From a virus, in the IMG/VR virus record IMGVR_UViG_3300047309_000114, positions 1 to 29,817 of that record: a DNA stretch of 29,817 nt. The stretch is one strand, 5' to 3'. The position numbers and the translations under genes are program-made. This document shows positions 1 to 7,162 of this stretch, piece after piece (position 1 is the stretch's first letter; each line of letters begins with the position of its first letter). The notes below the pieces were generated by a model. That model had not been told where the DNA came from and searched no databases. It was given only the letters and a program-made list of their open reading frames with translations.

Positions 1-45
1 CTGTTAATCCGAAGGTCGGGTGTTCGAGCCACCCTCGGGGAGCCA
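1..45 (+). tRNA. tRNA-Asn(GTT), 3' part only
   Basis: The first bases read CTGTTAA, an anticodon loop with anticodon GTT, followed by the anticodon stem 3' strand, a variable loop, a T-arm with the conserved GTTCGAGCC-type loop, the acceptor 3' strand and an encoded CCA ending at 45. The 5' half lies outside the window. The gene stands directly next to a phage integrase, so the 3' end probably doubles as the attachment core. Anticodon identity is read directly; the D-arm cannot be checked. Confidence 0.9.
1..45. other. probable prophage attachment site (att core within tRNA-Asn 3' end)
   Basis: A tRNA 3' half lies 40 bases from the stop codon of a tyrosine integrase. Integrases of this class commonly use the 3' end of tRNA genes and rebuild the gene on insertion. 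The exact core cannot be fixed because the second att copy is not in the window. Confidence 0.5.
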
Positions 46-54
46 ACCAAATCA

Positions 55-82
55 AGGGCTTGGAGAGATCCAGGCCCTTTTT
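55..82 (+). terminator. intrinsic terminator after tRNA-Asn
   Basis: AGGGCTTGG pairs with CCAGGCCCT (one G-U pair) around a 6-base loop and is followed by TTTTT. It sits 9 bases after the tRNA CCA and just before the integrase stop codon, so it most likely ends the tRNA transcript. The stem could also form in leftward RNA but lacks a T-run on that side. Confidence 0.75.
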
Positions 83-85
83 CTT

Positions 86-1138
86 TCAGACGCTGTGCAA
101 AGAACGTACACCGTCGGGCTTTGACGACAGAATCCTGTCCATCACCGCTGCCTTCCGGTGCAGGTGGGACACGTCCAGATGGGCGTAACGCTGCACCATC
201 CGCTCGCTTCTCCACCCACCCATCTCTTGCAGATCCGCCAGCGCAACACCTGACTGGCGCATCAGGCTGGCCCAGGTGTGACGCAGATCGTGCCACCTGA
301 CGTTTACCAGCCCCGCATCCTGCAACGCCTTCTTCCACATGTCGGACGGGAGCCACATGTGCGGCGTCCCATCTTCCTTGGAAAACACGTACTCGGTGTG
401 CTTCCCAATCTGGGCGCGGATCACAGTCATGGCGGTCTCGTTCAGTGCCACGGAGAACGGGTTGCCGTTCTTCATCCGAACGCCTGGGAGCCTGATGTAG
501 CGCCCGACCAGATTGACCTCACTCCACTTCAACTGGAAGACGTTGCCCTGTCTGAGGCCCGTTGCGACGGCCAGGAGGGCCATGAAGTTGAACGGCTCTG
601 GCAGGACTTGCACCAGGCGCTCGACCTCATGCGGCTCGAGGTACCGCTCCCGTTCCTCTTCTTCGTTGTACAGCTCAACGAAGGGGACGTCATCGACCCA
701 CTCCCACTTCAACTTCGCAGCTCTCAGAACTGAGCGCAGGAAGGCGAGCTTGCGATCCACCGTTGCTGGCTTGATCGGGCCTTTCCTTCCAGCCCGACCG
801 AGCTCGTCATCGCGGATGTCGCGGATCTGCTCGGCGGTGAGCTCGTCAATGTAAATGATGCCGGCGGATTGCAACTCTTCCTTCCACCAGTTGGCCGATC
901 GGATGTCATCCCGAATCGACTTCTTATCACCGTTGTCCTTGACGTACCGCTCGATCGCATCAGCCAGGGTGTAGCGGGGCTTGTCGTTGAGCAACCGGCC
1001 ACGCCATGCCTCTGCCTTCAACCGATCGTGATACTCCTGCGCTTGCTTCGGATCGCTGGTCTTGCAACTGCCCCGGTACGACTTGCGCTTCACCATGAAG
1101 CTGTACCAGTACGTACTGCCACGGAGGTAGATAGACAT
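86..1138 (-). CDS. int: tyrosine-type site-specific integrase
   Basis: This is a phage integrase that inserts and excises the genome at the adjacent tRNA-Asn. The C-terminal catalytic domain shows the family's key residues: the box I arginine in ATGLRQGN, the HDLRHTWAS box II (H-x-x-R-H) and the nucleophile tyrosine in MVQRYAHLD. The N-terminal part begins MSIYLRGSTYWYSF, typical of the arm-binding region of short integrases, followed by a SAM-like core-binding domain. The start at 1138 is preferred because GGAG lies 8 bases upstream and the extra 22 residues of the longer frame (to 1204) look non-coding. That gives 350 residues, a usual family length. It is the last gene of the leftward early block but is separated from it by about 190 bases, so it may have its own promoter. 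Confidence 0.96.
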   Translation of the reverse strand: MSIYLRGSTYWYSFMVKRKSYRGSCKTSDPKQAQEYHDRLKAEAWRGRLLNDKPRYTLADAIERYVKDNGDKKSIRDDIRSANWWKEELQSAGIIYIDELTAEQIRDIRDDELGRAGRKGPIKPATVDRKLAFLRSVLRAAKLKWEWVDDVPFVELYNEEEERERYLEPHEVERLVQVLPEPFNFMALLAVATGLRQGNVFQLKWSEVNLVGRYIRLPGVRMKNGNPFSVALNETAMTVIRAQIGKHTEYVFSKEDGTPHMWLPSDMWKKALQDAGLVNVRWHDLRHTWASLMRQSGVALADLQEMGGWRSERMVQRYAHLDVSHLHRKAAVMDRILSSKPDGVRSLHSV

Positions 1139-1330
1139 GCCAAAAGCTCCTCTACCCGCCGCAGACCGCACCCTAAAGGTACGCTCCGTGACGGATTTTT
1201 TCAATGGGTTAAGGGGGTGGGGTACTCAGGAAGTCTGGTCGAGTGTGTCGGCTCCGGAGCTTGAAGGCCAGGAAACCCCAGCCTCCCGACAGCAGACCAG
1301 TGCATGCAGAACTTCCCTTTCCCCCAAAAC

Positions 1331-1561
1331 TTACGCTGCCTTGTCGAAGCTGAAGCGGGGCCTGGCCCACAGCATCAGCTTGATCGGCTTGGCGCCAACG
1401 GCCAGGAGCTCACGCTCTTCCCACAGCTTGGGCGCAAGCTCTGGATAGCCAGGTCCAACGAAGGCCGTGGAGTTGCGGTAGTGCGGTACGAAGATGATCG
1501 CGCCCCACTTGTAGGCGGTGTACTCGTAGCGATCCGCAATGACTTTGTTGTTGTCTTCCAT
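1331..1561 (-). CDS. hypothetical phage protein (76 aa)
   Basis: A small soluble protein of unknown function with many aromatic residues (YEYTAYKWG, FVPHYR) and no recognisable motif or membrane segment. ATG is preceded by TAAGGAACAAG, a fair Shine-Dalgarno that overlaps the stop codon of the gene before it, so it is probably translated as part of the leftward early operon. About 190 bases without a convincing gene separate it from the integrase. I do not recognise the family. Confidence 0.7.
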   Translation of the reverse strand: MEDNNKVIADRYEYTAYKWGAIIFVPHYRNSTAFVGPGYPELAPKLWEERELLAVGAKPIKLMLWARPRFSFDKAA

Positions 1562-1569
1562 CTTGTTCC

Positions 1570-1773
1570 TTACTGCAAGCGGCTGATCATCGACAGGATC
1601 TGACCAGCGTTGAGGTTGCTTTTACGCAACATCTTCTTGGCTTCCTCCCGAATCTCCAGCCATTCCCTGGTGTCCTGAATGCTGCCGTTGGCCACGCGCT
1701 CGGGCACCTTGTTGATATGTTCCTCGAGCCTTTCTTTCAACCGCTCGAGCTGGTCTTTTTCTGCAATGTTCAA
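1570..1773 (-). CDS. small helical protein, TTG start (67 aa)
   Basis: The sequence is almost wholly charged and helix-forming (DQLERLKERLEEHINK, WLEIREEAKKML), suggesting a short coiled coil or helical bundle. The start is TTG: it overlaps the TGA of the 42-residue gene upstream by two bases, and GGGGG lies about 8 bases before it. No catalytic motif is visible and I do not recognise a family. Its tight coupling to neighbours supports it being real. Confidence 0.65.
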   Translation of the reverse strand: MNIAEKDQLERLKERLEEHINKVPERVANGSIQDTREWLEIREEAKKMLRKSNLNAGQILSMISRLQ

Positions 1774-1898
1774 CAGCCGTACCCCCAGCAGAACAATGTC
1801 TGCACAACCCTTGCAGCGAATCCGATGAATGTCCAGCTCACAGCGAACACCAGGAACGCGCCAACCAAGGTGGCCGCACCTCTAATAAAGTCGGTCAT
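1770..1898 (-). CDS. tiny membrane protein (42 aa)
   Basis: Translation gives a protein starting MTDFIRGAATLVGAFLV and ending in CWGYGC, with one or two hydrophobic segments (roughly residues 9-22 and 23-36) broken by SWTF. It overlaps the preceding gene by ATGA and the following TTG-started gene by three bases, and GAGGA lies 7 bases before the ATG. The function is unknown. Small single-span proteins in this position can be host-takeover or superinfection-exclusion proteins, but nothing here proves that. Confidence 0.6.
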   Translation of the reverse strand: MTDFIRGAATLVGAFLVFAVSWTFIGFAARVVQTLFCWGYGC

Positions 1899-2119
1899 AT
1901 CATGTCCTCGATCTTCTTCAAGGAGACCCGGCCTGCTCGCACCGCTTCCGTGAATTTCGCTGACTCACGCGCTGCAATGTCACCAATCTCTTCGCGCCAC
2001 TGCTGATACAACTCGTACCGCTTGGTGGGCGAAGTGATGTACATGGCCTGCTTAACGCGAGCAACGAAACGCTTGCGGCTTTCGCGGAGCTGTTCAGCCC
2101 AGATCTCCTCCTGGTTCAT
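1895..2119 (-). CDS. hypothetical protein, helical (74 aa)
   Basis: A charged, mostly helical protein (EEIWAEQLRESRKRFVARV near the N-terminus, a C-terminal KKIEDMI) with no motif I recognise. It overlaps the MazG-like gene upstream and the tiny membrane protein downstream by 4 bases each (ATGA), so the three are translationally coupled. Unknown function. Confidence 0.7.
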   Translation of the reverse strand: MNQEEIWAEQLRESRKRFVARVKQAMYITSPTKRYELYQQWREEIGDIAARESAKFTEAVRAGRVSLKKIEDMI

Positions 2120-2565
2120 ACGAATGCAGCCAAGTCAGGAGCAGTCCAGCCCTCGGGCTTGCCAATCTTTCCGCCTTCCTTGAGGACGGGTTTGCCGTCC
2201 ACCAGCTTGGCGTCATTCGATGCAAGCACCGCCTGGTCGGCGGCGTCCTTGTCGAAGCCGGCGATGTAAGCGACACCGTTAAGCGTCACCTCCAGATCGC
2301 ACAGGGCATCGAGGGCGTCCTCACGCTCGTCATCGCTGATGCGGATGTAAGCGTCACCTTTTTTCAGATCTGCGGCGAAGTCATCAAGGACATGCACAGC
2401 GGCAGCGAGAACCTCGACGGGCAGGGTTTTCCCTTTGATCTCGACGGTGTGCAGGAACTCGATGAATTCCTCGATGTGGCACCCGACTTGAACTGACAGG
2501 TTCTCCATGCTCGGCTCTTTGCCACACGCCTTCAGCCAGGCGGCAGTGCGTTGGAAGTTTGTCAT
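2116..2565 (-). CDS. MazG/PRA-PH-like nucleotide pyrophosphohydrolase
   Basis: This protein of 149 residues looks like the all-alpha NTP pyrophosphohydrolase superfamily (MazG, dUTPase-2, phosphoribosyl-ATP pyrophosphohydrolase). The evidence is an acidic helix at residues 32-36 (EEFIE) and a second acidic helix at 82-90 (EDALDALCD), the metal-binding pattern EExxE...D of that superfamily. The next stretch, LEVTLNGVAYIAG, is common in phage members. Such enzymes cleave nucleoside triphosphates to monophosphate and pyrophosphate, to clean the pool or blunt (p)ppGpp signalling. The substrate cannot be read from sequence. It sits among small unknowns in the leftward early operon, overlapping its neighbours by 4 bases each. 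Confidence 0.75.
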   Translation of the reverse strand: MTNFQRTAAWLKACGKEPSMENLSVQVGCHIEEFIEFLHTVEIKGKTLPVEVLAAAVHVLDDFAADLKKGDAYIRISDDEREDALDALCDLEVTLNGVAYIAGFDKDAADQAVLASNDAKLVDGKPVLKEGGKIGKPEGWTAPDLAAFV

Positions 2566-2738
2566 TCGGCCTCCTCTGCTGCTGCCTCTTGGGCTGCAAC
2601 CTGTGCGGCCTGGGTCTGAGCATTCGCTTCGCTGATGATGAAGTCCATCAATGGACGCACTTCAGCGTGTTTGCCCTGGTCCAGGTGGCGCAGGATGATG
2701 TTGAGCTGTTCGATGGTGAAGGTGAGGGTGATGTTCAT
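2562..2738 (-). CDS. hypothetical protein with Ala/Gln-rich tail (58 aa)
   Basis: MNITLTFTIEQLNIILRHLD is a compact strand-helix start found in many small phage proteins; the C-terminus is an Ala/Gln/Glu-rich helix. The ATG at 2738 is chosen over one four codons upstream because it makes an ATGA overlap with the previous gene and has GGAA 6-7 bases before it. Function unknown. Confidence 0.7.
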   Translation of the reverse strand: MNITLTFTIEQLNIILRHLDQGKHAEVRPLMDFIISEANAQTQAAQVAAQEAAAEEAE

Positions 2739-3067
2739 GCGAGTTTCCAAATGGTTTTAGGTGAGCGATGGCAGTTGGCAGAACGTTGTTTGCCGTAACC
2801 ATCAGATTTGATGTACCCCTCCTTGGCAAGCCTAGAGGCAATGAAGCCCCAGGCACGCTGATCAGGAGGGTGCGGGAAGCCAAGCTTGTCAGCCCAGATC
2901 CTGACGTCTTCAGTCATGAAGCCGTCGTGATGAAACTTGGCGTACAGCTTAAAGATGATGGTGGCCTCTTGCGTCCACTCATCGTTCTTACGGTTAGCGC
3001 GCGAAGCGGCAAGCAACGCACCGGTCTCTGCGCCCTGCTGTGCGAGGTCGGCGTTGATGACGTTCAT
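2735..3067 (-). CDS. hypothetical protein, possible winged-helix (110 aa)
   Basis: The central part (EDVRIWADKLGFPHPPDQRAW to RLAKEGYIKSDGYG) resembles a small wing-helix layout in which a DNA-reading helix is followed by a glycine turn, and it ends in a basic region. Related phage proteins are usually annotated only as hypothetical. It overlaps DUF3310 (upstream) and the 58-residue gene (downstream) by 4 bases each. A regulatory or DNA-binding role is an inference from fold hints. Confidence 0.7.
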   Translation of the reverse strand: MNVINADLAQQGAETGALLAASRANRKNDEWTQEATIIFKLYAKFHHDGFMTEDVRIWADKLGFPHPPDQRAWGFIASRLAKEGYIKSDGYGKQRSANCHRSPKTIWKLA

Positions 3068-3288
3068 TCCTCCAGCTCCTTCTCGAACTGGATCAGCATC
3101 TCGATGTAGTGCTTGGCCTTCTCGAGGTCGGGAATGCCGCCCTTGCTACGCCAACGAGTGACGTACTTGATGACGTTGCCCTCGAAATAACCGAGGCCAT
3201 TCTTGTAGACGTACTCGACCGGCTGGATGGGCAGCTCCTTGTAATGGTTGCCGCCCACTTGAGCTTTCAATGAATCAGGCTGAGACAT
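3064..3288 (-). CDS. DUF3310 (SaV-like) phage protein
   Basis: The 74-residue product carries the hallmark of DUF3310: VGGNHYKELPIQPVEYV near the N-terminus, then a GNVIKYVTRW helix and the C-terminal KAKHYIEMLIQFE. DUF3310 proteins are common in phages of many hosts, often near nucleotide-metabolism genes, but have no proven function. The start at 3288 (MSQPDSLK) is set by where conservation begins; the longer frame upstream only overlaps the HTH gene. It overlaps the HTH gene by about 14 bases. Confidence 0.88.
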   Translation of the reverse strand: MSQPDSLKAQVGGNHYKELPIQPVEYVYKNGLGYFEGNVIKYVTRWRSKGGIPDLEKAKHYIEMLIQFEKELEE

Positions 3289-3451
3289 GTTCCTCTCCGT
3301 ATTGCTGCTTGAGGAACTTGTCCAGATCCTCCTGCTTGAATCTCCACTGCCGCCCCACCTTACCGGCAGGGAGTCGCTTCTCACGCGCCAGTTTGCGCAG
3401 AGAGAAGACGCTGACACCGAGATACTCGGCGGCTTCAAAAATCGACATCAT
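3275..3451 (-). CDS. excisionase-family / MerR-like HTH DNA-binding protein
   Basis: The 58-residue protein (MMSIFEAAEYLGVSVFSL) has a typical MerR-type winged HTH layout: helix-turn-helix at about residues 5-25, then GKVGRQWRFKQEDLDKFL, the wing-plus-helix signature of excisionase-family (HTH_17) proteins. These bind DNA as recombination directionality factors or small regulators. GGAGG lies 6 bases before the ATG at 3451. It overlaps the nuclease gene by about 17 bases. It could be the Xis partner of the integrase, although it is 2 kb away and lies inside the recombination operon, so a regulatory role is equally possible. Confidence 0.85.
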   Translation of the reverse strand: MMSIFEAAEYLGVSVFSLRKLAREKRLPAGKVGRQWRFKQEDLDKFLKQQYGEEHVSA

Positions 3452-4301
3452 TTGCGACCTCCGTCGGCTGTTGCGCTTTGATGCGCTTGTATTGCTCGCA
3501 GAACGGAGCCACCTCACAGTAGCCCTCACATCTGCGGTTCACCCCTGGGCGTTCCTCGACGTAATGGCCGTCAGGGATTTCGCCCAGCTCTTCCTTGATG
3601 AACACCACCCGTTTCGCTCGCTTGCCGCCATCTTTCATCAGGGCGTACGAGGTACCGGAGTACCAGCGCTCTTCTTCGGTGCATTCAATCGGGGCTGGAT
3701 TGTCCTGGGCGTCGGCGGCTTTGTGAAGCATGACGCGCTGACGCACATACTCCTCGGCTTCTTGTAGTGTCCAGACCGGAACCTCGATGATTGCCACGTT
3801 GCGCTGGGGGTAGTCCGGGTTGCGCTTTGCCTCGCTTGGCTTCCAGTCACGGAAGATCGCAATCACCTGCAAGCGGCTGACTTCGTAACCATTTTTGTGA
3901 GCCAGCCAACGCAAGCAATTGAGCTGTCGCTCCCAACCCGAATCGCCTTTGGCCTTGTAGACCGAGCAGACCTTCCAGTCTTGGAGGACGCCGTCTTGCA
4001 GGTGCAGTCGATCGTACTGACCGCTGACGCTCCATCCATCGACTGTGCTGTACAAACGCTCTTCGACCAGGGCGCTAGTTCCTGCGCGTTCCAGGACGGT
4101 GTGAACCGCCTGGCCCATCAGTGCCCAGATCCGATCGCTCACGTCCTCGACCACCAGGTTCGCGTACTTCTTGCGGAGCACACGAAGTTGAGGCGCGTCG
4201 ATCAGCTTGGTCACGCTGATGTCACCGCCACCCGTATACGGGTCGTTCTTGATTGCGTTCACCAACGCATCAGGAAGACCGTGGATGTTGGTGAGATTCA
4301 T
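3435..4301 (-). CDS. Cas4/RecB-like PD-(D/E)XK exonuclease with probable Fe-S cluster
   Basis: This 288-residue protein is probably the exonuclease that makes single-stranded DNA for the ERF annealing protein two genes upstream. Visible motifs are GQAVHTVLE (His67), SGQYDRL (Asp97), QDWK (Asp108, Lys110) and RQLNCL (Gln126), the order of the RecB/Cas4 nuclease family. Cys207 and the trio Cys258, Cys262, Cys268 (RCEGYCEVAPFC) match the split four-cysteine Fe-S cluster pattern of Cas4 and AddB. It starts one base inside the previous stop codon (TGATG). Strand polarity cannot be read. It is not a CRISPR Cas4: no cas1, cas2 or array is present. Confidence 0.85.
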   Translation of the reverse strand: MNLTNIHGLPDALVNAIKNDPYTGGGDISVTKLIDAPQLRVLRKKYANLVVEDVSDRIWALMGQAVHTVLERAGTSALVEERLYSTVDGWSVSGQYDRLHLQDGVLQDWKVCSVYKAKGDSGWERQLNCLRWLAHKNGYEVSRLQVIAIFRDWKPSEAKRNPDYPQRNVAIIEVPVWTLQEAEEYVRQRVMLHKAADAQDNPAPIECTEEERWYSGTSYALMKDGGKRAKRVVFIKEELGEIPDGHYVEERPGVNRRCEGYCEVAPFCEQYKRIKAQQPTEVANDVDF

Positions 4302-4549
4302 CAGAAGTCCACCTTGACTGCGCCGCCGTTGCCACGCGCACCGCCCTTGCTGTACGTGCCGTCATCGAGCTTCAACGTACCGCTACGGAACGGGTTGCCG
4401 TTCTTGCTCACGCGATCCCACAGGGCGACCTGGTACTTGGTGCCATCTGGGAAGGTCACTGTTCCGGTCTGGATGGGCGCCTTGTCATTGGTGCGGCGGT
4501 TGTTGTCAAAGATGACGATTTCAATTTGGTTGTTATAGGTTGCGGACAT
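4301..4549 (-). CDS. small beta-rich protein in SSB position (82 aa)
   Basis: The sequence is predicted strand-rich (NQIEIVIFDNN, TGTVTFPDGTKYQVALWDR, GTLKLDDG) with a Gly-rich, basic tail ending in VKVDF. It lies between the ERF annealase and the nuclease, where phage recombination operons often carry a single-stranded DNA-binding protein. An OB-fold or SSB-like role is therefore attractive but based on position and strand content only. I recognise no conserved family with certainty. Confidence 0.75.
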   Translation of the reverse strand: MSATYNNQIEIVIFDNNRRTNDKAPIQTGTVTFPDGTKYQVALWDRVSKNGNPFRSGTLKLDDGTYSKGGARGNGGAVKVDF

Positions 4550-4561
4550 GTTGGTAGTTCC

Positions 4562-5137
4562 TTACTTGTTGGTGGATTCAGCGGCCTTCTGTTGAAGACG
4601 CGCAACGACTTCAGCGGTCTTCGCCAATGGAAGATCGTTGATGCTTTGCAAGCCATACGCCTTGGCGATGGCAGACAACTCGACGCCAGCCTGTGCGGCC
4701 AGGTTGGTGATGGTCTCGAGCTCCCCGGCAGATATCTTTTTGATATCAGCTTTCTTGGCGGGAGCGGCGGTAGCAGCGTTGCCATCGTCGTCCTCGGGAG
4801 CGATGCCGCATGCCGCCATCAGTGAATAGCGACGGGCATAGGTAAGGGCGGAGCCGTAGCCCTGGGCGTCTTGCTTGGATGCGGGGACGTGCAGCTTGCC
4901 GGCGCTGAAGGTCTCGCCAGATTCGTGGATGAACATCGTCTCCACGATCACGCCGTTGTCGCACTCATGGGTCTGCTGGATCAGCGCCACGCCGTTGTCA
5001 TTGAGGCTGTCGATCACGGCCTCGACACAGGCGGCGAGGTCTGCGTAGCGGCTCTTGAAGTGGGGGTTGCTACTGGTCTTCAGCGCGGCGCCGAAGCCTT
5101 TCTGTGCCTTGACCAAGGCTGATGCAATCTTTTGCAT
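4562..5137 (-). CDS. erf: ERF-family single-strand annealing recombinase
   Basis: The 191-residue protein begins MQKIASALVKAQKGFGAAL and contains SNPHFKSRYADLAACVEAV and GYGSALTYARRYSLMAACGI, the core signature of the ERF superfamily (P22 Erf). These proteins anneal complementary single strands and drive phage recombination and circularisation. A basic and acidic linker (DDDGNAATAAPAKKAD) leads to a C-terminal helical domain. It is the first gene of the leftward operon; CAGGAG lies about 5 bases before the ATG. With the downstream nuclease it forms a Red-like pair. Confidence 0.93.
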   Translation of the reverse strand: MQKIASALVKAQKGFGAALKTSSNPHFKSRYADLAACVEAVIDSLNDNGVALIQQTHECDNGVIVETMFIHESGETFSAGKLHVPASKQDAQGYGSALTYARRYSLMAACGIAPEDDDGNAATAAPAKKADIKKISAGELETITNLAAQAGVELSAIAKAYGLQSINDLPLAKTAEVVARLQQKAAESTNK

Positions 5138-5239
5138 AGTGCTCCTGAGAGTGGGTTGATGGTAGATTTCTTGCCGTAATACAGCGCATTCGATGTATTG
5201 CAGTGGAGTGAATTGTATTTGTATGAATATCCAAAGGTA

Positions 5240-5257
5240 ATTAGGGATTTCCCTAAT
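5240..5257. promoter_or_regulatory. candidate operator, palindrome ATTAGGGA-TT-TCCCTAAT
   Basis: Two perfect 8-base arms flank a TT centre. The site overlaps the region where a leftward -35 element would sit (TACAAT on the minus strand is about 23 bases further on). Dyad length and position suit a dimeric HTH repressor, but no binding protein is identified. Confidence 0.5.
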
Positions 5258-5309
5258 AGATTTCGAGTTTTGTGCAGGGATAATGAAGGCCGTCAGTGCC
5301 CCATGTGTA

Positions 5310-5338
5310 CTGACATACGCCGGACCTGATGGTATGAA
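5310..5338 (+). promoter_or_regulatory. sigma-70-like rightward promoter candidate
   Basis: CTGACA (5 of 6 matches to TTGACA), 17-base spacer, TATGAA (4 of 6 to TATAAT). It would start transcription near 5345 and give a leader of about 90 bases before the primase-helicase ATG, with the TGTA-NN-TACA repeats inside the leader. Sequence match only. Confidence 0.4.
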
Positions 5339-5374
5339 ACACTGATCATCTGGTCTAGATCACACCAAACAATC

Positions 5375-5427
5375 TGTAACTACATACTTACTCGTTAAGT
5401 GCACATGTAGCTACAAAGATGTACGTA
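5375..5427 (+). repeat. TGTA-NN-TACA repeated elements
   Basis: TGTAACTACA (5375-5384) and the perfect palindrome TGTAGCTACA (5406-5415) are 31 bases apart, about three helical turns; a partial third copy TGTACGTA (5420-5427) runs into the Shine-Dalgarno TAGGAG of the primase gene. Spacing on one DNA face suggests cooperative protein binding. Function is inferred. Confidence 0.5.
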
Positions 5428-5434
5428 GGAGCTC

Positions 5435-7162
5435 ATGAAAAATTTTTCAGACTTTGGGATTGACCTGCACGGCAAGTCCGGCGAAGAGGTCAAGACCACC
5501 TGCCCACAGTGCTCACACACACGGAAGAAGAAGAGCTATCCGTGCCTGAACGTGAACACGGAGAAGGGCGTATGGCACTGCCACCATTGCGGATGGTCAG
5601 GTGGCCTTGGTACAGGGGTCATCAATCGCTCGGCACCGCCGGCAAGACGGGTCTATCCCCGCCCCGAGTTCCGCCCCGCCGCCCTGAGCGAGGGTGCTCA
5701 GTCGTTCTTCCACAAGCGTGGCATCACGACAGAGGTTCTGATCCGCAACCGTGTCGCCCTCGAGAGGGTGTACATGCCGCAGATCGAGGACGAAGTCACA
5801 GCGATCGCGTACCCCTATTTCAAGGGCGGCGAGATCGTGAACATCAAGTACCGCGACAACGGGAAGAACTTCCGCCAGGTCGCAGGTGCAGAGAAGATCG
5901 TCTACAAGTACGACGACATCAACGATGACATGACCATCATCGTGGAGGGTGAGATGGATGCCCTCGCTCTGGAGGTTGCAGGTTTCCGCCAAGCAATCTC
6001 AGTCCCCGATGGCGCACCCACACCCGAGTCAAAGAACCTTGAGCTCAAGTTTGAATTCCTGAGCGACGAACGTTTCGACAAGGTGAAGCAATTCATCTTG
6101 GCGGTGGACTCAGACGAGCCAGGCAAGAAGCTCGAAGACGAGCTCGCCCGACGTCTCGGTCGTGACAAGTGTCTGCGCGTGGTGTGGCCAGAGGATTGCA
6201 AGGACGCCAACGAAGTCCTTGTCAAGCACGGCGCACAAGCCCTGCATCACTGCATCGAAGACGCCAAGCCGTTCCCTGTTGAGGGTGTGTTCTCGGTCAA
6301 TGACATCGAGGAAGACATCAACAACATGCTCGAATTTGGGATGATCAAGGGCGAGCCCACTGGCTGGGACTCAGTCAATGGTCTGTACACCCCCGCACCT
6401 GGCCAATGGAGTCTGGTCACTGGCATCCCTTCGATGGGCAAGAGCGAGTGGCTCGATGCGATGGCAATCAACATCGCAGAGAACGCAGGGTGGACCTTCG
6501 GCATCTGCTCTCCAGAGAACCAGCCCATCTCCTGGCATGCCGCCAAGCTGATGGAGAAGCGCATGGGTGAGCGTCTGGTTGCAGGGCGTGTGAACCAGGC
6601 CAAGTTTCAAGAGGCTAAGGCATGGGTTAATGACCACTTCAAATTCATCATGCCCGAGGAACCCAGCCTCGAGGCGGTGCATGCCAAGGCGAAGTTCCTG
6701 ATCCGTCGCCACGGCATGAAGGGTCTGATCATCGACCCGTACAACGAGCTCGATCACACCAAGCGCAAGGATGGAGTGAGCGAGACCGAGTACGTCAGCA
6801 CCTTCCTGACCCAGCTCCGCAAGTTTGCTCGAGACAACCAGATCCACACCTGGCTTGTGGCGCACCCCGCCAAGCTGATGAAGGATCTTAAGGGTGTGTA
6901 TCCCGTTCCCGATGGGTACACCGTCTCAGGCTCGGCGCACTTCTACAACAAGGCCGACAACATCATCGCCGTCCACCGTGACGTGCGTAACCCCCAGGCC
7001 CCGACCGAGGTTCACGTCCAGAAGATCCGCTCTCGTTGGCTCGGCAAGCGAGGCACGGCGTATCTGCAATGGCAACCCAACAGCGGTCGGTTCAAAGAGT
7101 TTGATGGTGCGTATCACCCGCCGACAGGTTCTGAGTACCAAGCAGCAAAGGACGGCGAATGA
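5435..7162 (+). CDS. DNA primase-helicase (T7 gp4 / Twinkle type)
   Basis: A bifunctional replication protein of 575 residues. The N-terminal zinc-binding domain shows C23-x2-C26 and C49-x2-C52 (HCHHCGW). The Toprim primase core has the EGEMDAL motif (Glu171) and the DSDEPG motif (Asp224, Asp226). The RecA-like helicase domain has Walker A GIPSMGKS (330-337), a Walker B-like LIIDPYNEL (Asp434) and WLVAHPAK near 473-480, as in DnaB-type ring helicases. It would prime and unwind at the phage fork. TAGGAG lies 4 bases before the ATG. It leads the rightward operon and overlaps the next gene by 4 bases. No DNA polymerase gene is seen in the window, so the host replicase is probably recruited. Confidence 0.95.
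   Translation: MKNFSDFGIDLHGKSGEEVKTTCPQCSHTRKKKSYPCLNVNTEKGVWHCHHCGWSGGLGTGVINRSAPPARRVYPRPEFRPAALSEGAQSFFHKRGITTEVLIRNRVALERVYMPQIEDEVTAIAYPYFKGGEIVNIKYRDNGKNFRQVAGAEKIVYKYDDINDDMTIIVEGEMDALALEVAGFRQAISVPDGAPTPESKNLELKFEFLSDERFDKVKQFILAVDSDEPGKKLEDELARRLGRDKCLRVVWPEDCKDANEVLVKHGAQALHHCIEDAKPFPVEGVFSVNDIEEDINNMLEFGMIKGEPTGWDSVNGLYTPAPGQWSLVTGIPSMGKSEWLDAMAINIAENAGWTFGICSPENQPISWHAAKLMEKRMGERLVAGRVNQAKFQEAKAWVNDHFKFIMPEEPSLEAVHAKAKFLIRRHGMKGLIIDPYNELDHTKRKDGVSETEYVSTFLTQLRKFARDNQIHTWLVAHPAKLMKDLKGVYPVPDGYTVSGSAHFYNKADNIIAVHRDVRNPQAPTEVHVQKIRSRWLGKRGTAYLQWQPNSGRFKEFDGAYHPPTGSEYQAAKDGE

Larger units (their letters stand above)
5138..5434. promoter_or_regulatory. divergent early control region
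   Basis: These 297 bases hold no gene and separate the leftward recombination operon from the rightward replication operon. They contain a palindrome at 5240-5257, a sigma-70-like promoter at 5310-5338, a weak inverted repeat AATACA/TGTATT at 5178-5199, and TGTA-NN-TACA elements at 5375-5427. A leftward -10 candidate (TACAAT on the minus strand, 5212-5217) lies beside the palindrome, though its -35 is poor. This is where a lysis-lysogeny or early repressor would be expected to bind. Confidence 0.75.

Noticed and set aside
3435-4301. Cas4 as part of a CRISPR system
   Set aside because: No cas1, cas2 or array; it lies with ERF, so a recombination nuclease is the simpler reading.
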